NCBI GenBank assembly: GCA_963701675.1
Contig: OY969623.1
Span: 8,246,001 to 8,310,000, forward strand
DNA length: 64,000 nucleotides
Direction of reading: 5' to 3'
Source of the DNA: G963701675 sp963701675
Lineage (GTDB): Bacteria > Planctomycetota > Planctomycetia > Gemmatales > Gemmataceae
Part shown: positions 58,700-64,000 of the stretch, one piece after another
How the letters are laid out: each line of letters begins with the position of its first letter
Numbering within the stretch: position 1 is the first letter of the stretch
Notes under the pieces: generated by a model
The model's database searches: none
Told to the model about the DNA's origin: nothing
What the model saw: only the letters and a program-made list of their open reading frames with translations
Translations under genes and position numbers: made by a program

Positions 58700-59574
58700 T
58701 ATTCAACGCCATGACTGAATCCGGTAAACAACCGTTCGATTCGGCTAGGGCCGACGAACACTCTGCCCCGCACCTGCCGGCACCGCCTCAAGGAGATGCG
58801 GATGGTCGTTCCATTCCGATTAAGGCGGAAGCGCGTAACCTCAGTTTCTATTACGGTTCGCTGCGTGCGTTGAAGAACATCAACTTGGCGTTTCGCGAAA
58901 ATCATGTCACGGCAATCATTGGTCCTTCGGGATGCGGAAAGTCCACGCTGTTGCGTTGCTTCAACCGCATGCACGATCTCTACCCCGCCAATCGTTATGA
59001 CGGCCAGCTTTTGCTCCAACCCGGCTCCCGAGACATCATCAGCCCACGAGTCGACCCCATTGAGATGCGAATGCGCATCAGCATGGTATTCCAGAAGCCT
59101 AATCCGTTCCCCAAATCCATATTCGAAAATGTGGCGTTCGGTCTGAGGCTCAAGGGAGCCGGCTCGAAAGATGGGCTTCATGAACGCGTGGAGAATGCAC
59201 TTCGGTCCGCGGCGCTCTGGGACGAGGTTAAGGACCGGCTGCGGATGTCGGCGTACACACTTTCCGGCGGGCAACAGCAACGGCTCTGCATCGCCCGTGC
59301 GTTGGCGACCGATCCGGAGATTCTGCTCTTCGACGAGCCGACATCGGCACTTGACCCGGTCGCCACTGCACGCATCGAGGATTTGATGTTCTCACTGGGG
59401 GAGCGAGTCACCATCATCATTGTGACTCACAACATGCAACAGGCCGCGAGAGTTTCCGACTACGTCGCCTTCATGTACTTGGGAGAACTGATCGAGTTCA
59501 GCACGACCGACAAGATGTTTCAGAATCCCGTCAACAAGCTAACGTTGGAATACGTCAGTGGACATTTCGGGTAA
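58693..59574 (+). CDS. pstB: phosphate ABC transporter ATPase (pstSCA operon copy)
   Basis: About 293 residues; the ATG at 58693 overlaps the pstA stop, and a second ATG at 58711 (MTESGKQPFDSARADE) is also possible. After a 40-residue polar leader: Walker A GPSGCGKSTLLRCFNRMHDL, MVFQKPNPFPKSIFENVAFG, LSGGQQQRLCIARALATDPE, LLFDEPTSALDPVATARIED and IVTHNMQQAARVSD. All motifs are intact. It is clearly the transport ATPase for PstSCA. It differs from the leftward paralogue at 53256 in the N-terminus and in the segment after Walker A. Confidence 0.92.
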   Translation: MVVFNAMTESGKQPFDSARADEHSAPHLPAPPQGDADGRSIPIKAEARNLSFYYGSLRALKNINLAFRENHVTAIIGPSGCGKSTLLRCFNRMHDLYPANRYDGQLLLQPGSRDIISPRVDPIEMRMRISMVFQKPNPFPKSIFENVAFGLRLKGAGSKDGLHERVENALRSAALWDEVKDRLRMSAYTLSGGQQQRLCIARALATDPEILLFDEPTSALDPVATARIEDLMFSLGERVTIIIVTHNMQQAARVSDYVAFMYLGELIEFSTTDKMFQNPVNKLTLEYVSGHFG

Positions 59575-60513
59575 TCAACGCGGGCCAAGAACAAGCGCTT
59601 GAAGTCCATCACGTCCGTCTGTTTTCTGCCAACGTTGCCACCACTTCAGAAATCGCTGCCGCCCTCGCGTCAGACGTTGTTCTTGAAAGCGCTGGAAGCG
59701 GTCTATGCCGTACTCTAAGCGCTGGCGATCTTCGCGCCGCCGAGCCTTGAGCTGCTGCCGTATGCCGGCCAGTCGTTCACAGGCGAAGTGGCTATCATTG
59801 GCGTTTCCCAGAATCTCCTGCATTTCTTCGATCTTCGGGTACATTTGGTCACGAAACACCGGAGGAAAACAGCCGCCGAAGATTTCCATCGCATAACGAA
59901 GTCGCTTCCCGGCAATGCGGACGCGGTGTAGCTGCGTGAAATTGGACAAGTTCCGCGATGCAGCCTTCTGCAAATCCTCCACCAATTCGATCAGCCGCAT
60001 TTGAGCGAGGTCGAGTAGCGTTTCCATCGTGCGGATTTTCGGCTTGCGCACGGCCTTCAAGGTGTTGTCCACCATGGTGTCGAGCTCCGCCGGCACGGCC
60101 TCAAATTCACCCTGTGCCGCCTCTCGCTGGTGACAGGCATAGCCGGTCAAGAAATCCAGTCCCGGCTTGAAACGGGCGGTCTTCTTCTCGGCGAACTCGG
60201 TGACTGAAATCAGAAAGACATCCCAATCGCGGGCATCGCCGGCGCCTCGACGTATCTTGCGAAGGATTTTTCTGATACGGCGCGACGCTTTGGATCGTAG
60301 GCACAACGCAAAGGTGTCAATCGCCGCACGTGCGCGCCGTGTGCCGACTCGAAGTTGATGGATCGCTTCGAATTTCTCGGTCGGCCAACGCAGGGCGCGC
60401 GGGAGGTGTTGCTTCACCGCATCCAGGCGAACGGTAAGCACTCGCCGCGCCGCAACATCGAGTGCTGTTGTGGCTTCGAGGCCCTCAATCCACTTCACGG
60501 ATTTCGCTGACAT
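59575..60513 (-). CDS. CHAD-domain protein
   Basis: 312 residues from MSAKSVKWIEGLEATTALDV (the frame is open to 60600). The CHAD domain is a helical bundle with conserved His and basic residues: IHQLRVGTRRARAAIDTFAL and GDARDWDVFL in the first half, and LHRVRIAGKRLRYAMEIFGG in the second. CHAD proteins bind polyphosphate. It stands alone without the CYTH domain often found with it. Lying next to the phosphate transport operon, on the opposite strand, a role in polyphosphate storage or granule targeting is a good inference. Confidence 0.88.
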   Translation of the reverse strand: MSAKSVKWIEGLEATTALDVAARRVLTVRLDAVKQHLPRALRWPTEKFEAIHQLRVGTRRARAAIDTFALCLRSKASRRIRKILRKIRRGAGDARDWDVFLISVTEFAEKKTARFKPGLDFLTGYACHQREAAQGEFEAVPAELDTMVDNTLKAVRKPKIRTMETLLDLAQMRLIELVEDLQKAASRNLSNFTQLHRVRIAGKRLRYAMEIFGGCFPPVFRDQMYPKIEEMQEILGNANDSHFACERLAGIRQQLKARRREDRQRLEYGIDRFQRFQEQRLTRGRQRFLKWWQRWQKTDGRDGLQALVLGPR

Positions 60514-60666
60514 CCGTGTATTTTGTATTGAGGCGTTCGCAGCTGCGTGAGCTGTAGGCGGGCAATCGGCCCTGGCGCTTGACGCGGTCTGGACCGGCAC
60601 GGATAATGGCGGGCGCTCATCTATCTTGCACAGACTGATTAAGAAGTCGGTCGTGAGGTGCCGCGA

Positions 60667-63483
60667 ATGCCCGTTTATCGGCCGTTGCTGGAAACCCTCG
60701 AACCACGCTTGCCGCCCGGCGATACGCTGCTGGGGTTGCTATTTCTGGGTGGTGAGGAGAATTCAGAATTCAGAATTCAGAATTCAGAATCAAGGCGTAA
60801 ATCAATCTCGATTCTTAGTCCTATGTACATTGAATCGTTTGTTGTCGATTCATCGTTCATCGTTCATTATTCATCGTTTGCTGACGCCCAGACCGCAGCC
60901 AACCGGACGGAGTCCGTGGCCACGTGGCCACGAAGTGACGCCGCCATAACCCGCATTGCACCAATCTTTTCCCGCATTTCGGCCGAGTCCGTGGCCTCGT
61001 GGCCAATGGTATCCACCCCAGTGTCAGGAAGCGCCGTTCAAGGTCGTGTCCCCGGCCAATCCTCGTTCCCGAACTCCGGTTCGGGAACGCCAGTCCGCGA
61101 AACTCCGTTTCGCCGTCCGGCCGGGGACGAAACAGAGTTTCCGGGGCCTACGTTCCCGAACCGGAGTTCGGGAACGAGGGATTTGGGCTACGGCTCGTTG
61201 CCCTTCTACTTCGAGCAGAACGCCGGTCAGGCCGACGCGAGTTTCGATTTCGTCGCCCGCGGCCCCGGCTACACGCTGGGGTTCAGCGCAACGGAAGCCG
61301 TAATGGCCTTTCCGAACTCGGATGTGGGTGTAGGGTGCGTCAAGTCTTCGCAGACGCACCGAGCCGACGACGCCATACCGGTGCGTCCGCGCGGACTTGA
61401 CGCACCCTACGATGATTGCACATCCCAGCTGTGGCGTGGTCTCCCGACCACACCACCCACCCGCCCGCAGGTCTCCGGCGAAACTATCGACGGCAGGCGG
61501 CACGGTCAGGAGACCGTGCCACAGCATGTGGTTGTTGACGCGCGCGACTCGGAAACGTTGTTGCGCATGCAAATCGTAGGCGCCAATCCCAACGGGCGAG
61601 CGGCGGGTGTCAACCCCCTGGAAACCCGCGTCAACTACTTCCTCGGCAACGACCCCGCCCAATGGCACACCAACGTGCCGACCTTCGGCCGGGTGCAATA
61701 CGACGACGTCTACCCCGGCATCGACCTGGTCTATTACGGCAACGGCGGGCAACTGGAATATGATTTTGTACTTTCACCACACGTTGATCCGAATCAAATT
61801 CAACTGACCTTCGCCGGCGCCGACTCGGTCACCATCAACTCCACCGGCGACCTCGTCCTGCAAACCGGCGACATCGAGGTGCGGCAACAGAAACCGTACA
61901 TCTACCAGGAAGCCAACGGCACGCGGCAAGAGGTGGCGGGAGAGTTCAGAATCACCGATCCCTCGCCCCTGGCCCCTGACCCCTCGCCTCTTGTGTCTTT
62001 TGATGTCGGCGCTTACGACCCGAGCCGGCCGTTGGTGATTGATCCGGTGGTGTTGGCGTATTCGACGTATCTCGGCGGTAGCGGTACCGAGTACGGCAAG
62101 GACATCGCGGTGGATAAGTTTGGAAGTGCGTATGTCACAGGCGAGACGGACTCTTTGAACTTCCCCATCATTAACCCGTATCAATCGACGAAGGCCGGAA
62201 GCGCAGATGCATTCGTCACCAAGCTGAGTCCAGACGGAAAAAACATTCTATATTCCACGTACCTCGGTAGTTCCTACCAGGACTACGGGTTTGGAATTGC
62301 CGTGGACGCATCAGGATCGGTGTATGTCGGGGGGAGTTCGCTGGGTGGAAACTTCCCGACCACACCCGGTAGTTTCCAACCGAACATTGCCAACGGCTGC
62401 GCCGGCGGGTCTGGTTGCGCCGATGCGTTCATCACCAAGCTAAGCCCCGACGGCGCCGAATTGGTGTATTCCACTTACCTCGGCGGTATCGGTTCGGATA
62501 CCGCTGACGAAATCGCTATTGATGCCGCCGGCAACGTCTACATCAAGGGACTTACCGGCGCTTGGGACTTCCCCACGGTAAATCCGGTGCAAGCGCAGAA
62601 AGGCGGATGGGGGAAAGATTCGTTCATCAGCAAGCTGAACCCGGCGGGGTCCGCGCTCGTGTACTCAACGTATCTCGGCGGCACTAATCATGACGGATTT
62701 TTTGTCGGCTATGGCGGCATTGCCGTTGATTCGGTCGGTCACGCCTACGTTGTCGGGCTAACGGAATCACCTGACTTCCCAACTTACAATGCGATCCAAC
62801 CAATTCACGGCGGCTGTTGTTCTGTCCGTGATGCCTTTGTGACCAAGTTAAGCCCGGACGGATCTGCGTTCGTTTATTCCACCTACTTAGGCGGGGCAAA
62901 CGGAGAAGAAGGTTATGGCATCGCTGTCGACTCGCAAGGCAATGCATACGTTACCGGCTTAACCACATCGGAGGACTTCCCAACGACGCCGGGTTCTTTC
63001 CAGCCGACTAAGACCGATAACGACATTGACGCATTTGTGTCCAAGATTAGCCCCGATGGCTCCGCTTTCGTCTATTCCACTTTTCTCGGTGGCAGCAATG
63101 ATGATCGGCCCTTCGGCGGCATCGCCGTCGACAAAGCTGGAAACGCCTACGTAGTCGGGAAGACATTCTCCAACGACTTGCCAATCATCTCTGCGTTTCA
63201 ACCGGTGTACGGCGGGCCGGGTGGAGATGCATTTGTCGCCAAGCTATCGGTAGCCGGCGATGCACTCGTTTATTCAAGCTATCTTGGAGGTACGGCTCAA
63301 GAGAATGCCTGGGCGATTACAGTCGACAACCTGAGTGAGGTGTATATTGTTGGGGAAACGGTGTCAGCTGACTTTCCGGTTGCAAACTCCGCCCAGCCTA
63401 GCAAGGGGGGCGGCGTCGATGCGTTCATAACCAAAATCAGCCGCTCGTTGCGCAAAGCAGCGACTGCCGAGCCGGCCCCGTAG
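60667..63483 (+). CDS. SBBP-repeat surface protein with repeat-rich N-terminal third
   Basis: About 938 residues. The N-terminus MPVYRPLLETLEPRLPPGDT is a planctomycete export-type start. Residues about 30-290 are a patchwork encoded by repeats (heptamers, palindromes and inverted repeats, listed separately) that keep the frame. GYGSLPFYFEQNAGQADASF begins the conserved domain, with NYFLGNDPAQWHTNVPTFGR and YDDVYPGIDLVYYGNGGQLE following. From about 470, some seven SBBP beta-propeller blades read AYSTYLGGSGTEYGKDIAVD, DAFVTKLSPDG and similar, about 55-60 residues apart. The protein is probably secreted and surface attached. The ligand is unknown. Confidence 0.8.
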   Translation: MPVYRPLLETLEPRLPPGDTLLGLLFLGGEENSEFRIQNSESRRKSISILSPMYIESFVVDSSFIVHYSSFADAQTAANRTESVATWPRSDAAITRIAPIFSRISAESVASWPMVSTPVSGSAVQGRVPGQSSFPNSGSGTPVRETPFRRPAGDETEFPGPTFPNRSSGTRDLGYGSLPFYFEQNAGQADASFDFVARGPGYTLGFSATEAVMAFPNSDVGVGCVKSSQTHRADDAIPVRPRGLDAPYDDCTSQLWRGLPTTPPTRPQVSGETIDGRRHGQETVPQHVVVDARDSETLLRMQIVGANPNGRAAGVNPLETRVNYFLGNDPAQWHTNVPTFGRVQYDDVYPGIDLVYYGNGGQLEYDFVLSPHVDPNQIQLTFAGADSVTINSTGDLVLQTGDIEVRQQKPYIYQEANGTRQEVAGEFRITDPSPLAPDPSPLVSFDVGAYDPSRPLVIDPVVLAYSTYLGGSGTEYGKDIAVDKFGSAYVTGETDSLNFPIINPYQSTKAGSADAFVTKLSPDGKNILYSTYLGSSYQDYGFGIAVDASGSVYVGGSSLGGNFPTTPGSFQPNIANGCAGGSGCADAFITKLSPDGAELVYSTYLGGIGSDTADEIAIDAAGNVYIKGLTGAWDFPTVNPVQAQKGGWGKDSFISKLNPAGSALVYSTYLGGTNHDGFFVGYGGIAVDSVGHAYVVGLTESPDFPTYNAIQPIHGGCCSVRDAFVTKLSPDGSAFVYSTYLGGANGEEGYGIAVDSQGNAYVTGLTTSEDFPTTPGSFQPTKTDNDIDAFVSKISPDGSAFVYSTFLGGSNDDRPFGGIAVDKAGNAYVVGKTFSNDLPIISAFQPVYGGPGGDAFVAKLSVAGDALVYSSYLGGTAQENAWAITVDNLSEVYIVGETVSADFPVANSAQPSKGGGVDAFITKISRSLRKAATAEPAP
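60758..60785. repeat. heptamer array (AGAATTC)4
   Basis: Four perfect AGAATTC units followed by a partial one, inside the SBBP coding region, encoding EFRIQNSE-type residues. Confidence 0.9.
60849..60876. repeat. heptamer array (TTCATCG)4
   Basis: Four TTCATCG units, the third reading TTCATTA, inside the same coding region. Confidence 0.85.
60910..61005. repeat. 21-base direct repeat in the SBBP N-terminal region
   Basis: GAGTCCGTGGCC(A/T)CGTGGCCA occurs at 60910-60930 and 60985-61005 with one difference. Both copies contain the GGCCACGTGGCC-like palindromic core. Confidence 0.8.
61065..61175. repeat. composite inverted repeat in coding sequence
   Basis: A 24-base palindromic block at 61065-61088 (arms GTTCCCGAAC and GTTCGGGAAC) recurs as its exact reverse complement at 61152-61175. 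Smaller inverted repeats (CGAAACTCCGTTTCG and CGTCCGGCCGGGGACG) lie between, so the whole segment folds on itself. Confidence 0.85.
61330..61410. repeat. 81-base inverted-repeat insert in coding frame
   Basis: Perfect 17-base arms GTAGGGTGCGTCAAGTC (61330-61346) and GACTTGACGCACCCTAC (61394-61410). The total of 81 bases equals 27 codons, so the insert preserves the reading frame. Short hairpins 61436-61451 and 61499-61520 follow. Confidence 0.85.
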
Positions 63484-63744
63484 ATCCCTACGACCGCTTA
63501 GCTTGCCACGGCTGGGTCTGCCGTGATATGCACTTGGCGCCTCAAACCTTCGTTCAGCCCGACCCAACGAGACAACGCTCGGCTTGCCACGACTGTGACA
63601 GCACACGCCGAGTTACTCACTCTGATCGTCAGCACGACTTAAAGCACCACTTCCCCCAAGCCCAACGTGAGTAATGTCTCAGTTCGGCTACATATGCACG
63701 TCGCTTACGCTTCGGGTTAGTATGAATCACACTAACCCGAAGCG
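63484..63744. other. intergenic region with palindromic repeats
   Basis: 261 bases after the SBBP gene. GCTTGCCACG occurs twice (near 63501 and 63582), the first with hairpin CCACGGC/GCCGTG. The larger palindrome at 63701-63752 closes the region. No gene is seen. Confidence 0.5.
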
Positions 63745-63752
63745 TTAAGCGA
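63701..63752. repeat. dispersed palindromic repeat, copy 2
   Basis: Arms TCGCTTACGCTTCGGGTTAG (63701-63720) and CTAACCCGAAGCGTTAAGCG (63732-63751) pair apart from one bulged base. The core CGCTTCGGGTT matches copy 1 at 51733-51775. It overlaps the stop codon of the leftward gene at the window edge. Confidence 0.8.
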
Positions 63753-64000
63753 GGGCAACCTGAGACACTATCCCAACAACGTCCTCTGGCTCGAGTCTCA
63801 AGAACGCGTCAGTTGTAAGGTCATTAAGCAGTTCCCTCCCGAATGCAATATCCGACAACACCACAGTCTGCGTAGCCGCCTTTTTCCGCAAAAGCACGGC
63901 CGAGGGGCGATCACCGCTCTCAGCGGCGTCCATCGCCTGCGCGGAACCGGCCGGCGCCGACGGATCGGTCCATCTGATAGTTGCGGTTACCTGTGTTTGA
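63745..64000 (-). CDS. 3' end of an unidentified gene, cut by the window edge
   Basis: The frame is open to the window end: about 84 residues reading QTQVTATIRWTDPSAPAGSA, then DAAESGDRPSAVLLRKKAAT and VLSDIAFGRELLNDLTTDAF to VALA-stop. It looks like the C-terminus of a larger, possibly secreted or repeat-containing protein. No domain is recognised. An internal ATG at 63933 would give only 62 residues and is unlikely to be the start. Confidence 0.5.
   Translation of the reverse strand, partial: QTQVTATIRWTDPSAPAGSAQAMDAAESGDRPSAVLLRKKAATQTVVLSDIAFGRELLNDLTTDAFLRLEPEDVVGIVSQVALA

Noticed and set aside
61024..61752. Leftward 242-codon open frame opposite the SBBP gene
   Set aside because: It arises from the symmetric palindromic repeats; the conserved domain and motifs are on the plus strand.

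Overview
The window reads as chromosomal DNA of a member of the Planctomycetota, probably a Pirellulales-like lineage and perhaps from a metagenome. The signs are a secreted protein with the LEPLEDRRLL N-terminal motif, a DUF1559 pseudopilin-like protein, FG-GAP/VCBS and SBBP repeat proteins, small planctomycete-type sigma factors with a Ser/Thr kinase nearby, and a giant methylase-SNF2 helicase. The taxonomic placement is inference from gene content.

Layout. 0-11.6 kb: two sigma-like regulators, a Ser/Thr kinase, a GIY-YIG protein, a plasmid/ICE-style N6-methylase plus SNF2 helicase split by a frameshift, and a LysR-type regulator. 12.4-15.35 kb: the most unusual locus. Two tandem cassettes each carry small peptides (mostly glycine-zipper type) followed by a conserved about 142-residue protein whose Cys/His-rich C-terminal tail differs completely between copies, and each cassette ends in its own terminator. 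15.5-17.8 kb: a tRNA-Arg-like 3' remnant and a LEPLEDRRLL protein. 18.2-22.5 kb: a complete 2-aminoethylphosphonate (AEP) biosynthesis operon with an EamA transporter. 22.5-26.4 kb: accessory DNA with a DUF4258/DUF2283 pair, an IS1-like transposase and passenger, a ribbon-helix-helix protein, a divergent class-II tRNA-like gene and an AlbA/Schlafen-ATPase protein. 26.6-34.3 kb: an FG-GAP protein with an internal UGA, then a two-gene candidate defence operon (M48-like peptidase; pseudokinase-DUF4011-helicase-nuclease, 1712 aa).

34.4-49.3 kb: envelope and secreted functions. These are a dual-specificity phosphatase, a CPBP protease, a tandem glycosyltransferase, a ketosynthase pair, a TIGR03032 protein, an exported ThDP enzyme next to an exported DHDPS-family enzyme, DUF1559, Cys-rich and DUF1573 proteins, and a 22-copy heptanucleotide array at the start of a lipoprotein gene. 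49.5-51.7 kb: dprA, with a duplicated 3' end flanking a broken toxin-antitoxin module. 51.8-60.5 kb: a full phosphate regulon (phoR-pstB-phoU-phoB leftward; pstS-pstC-pstA-pstB rightward) around a PHO-box-like repeat, plus a CHAD-domain protein. 60.7-63.5 kb: an SBBP-repeat protein whose N-terminal third is built from in-frame palindromic and heptamer repeats.

Caution. At least six genes are split by single-nucleotide frameshifts (near 3.9, 5.91, 35.8, 48.84, 50.08 and 50.33 kb). This could be pseudogenisation, but it is also what uncorrected indel errors in a long-read assembly would produce. All positions and translations were read by eye. No database search was possible, so family names rest on motif recognition.
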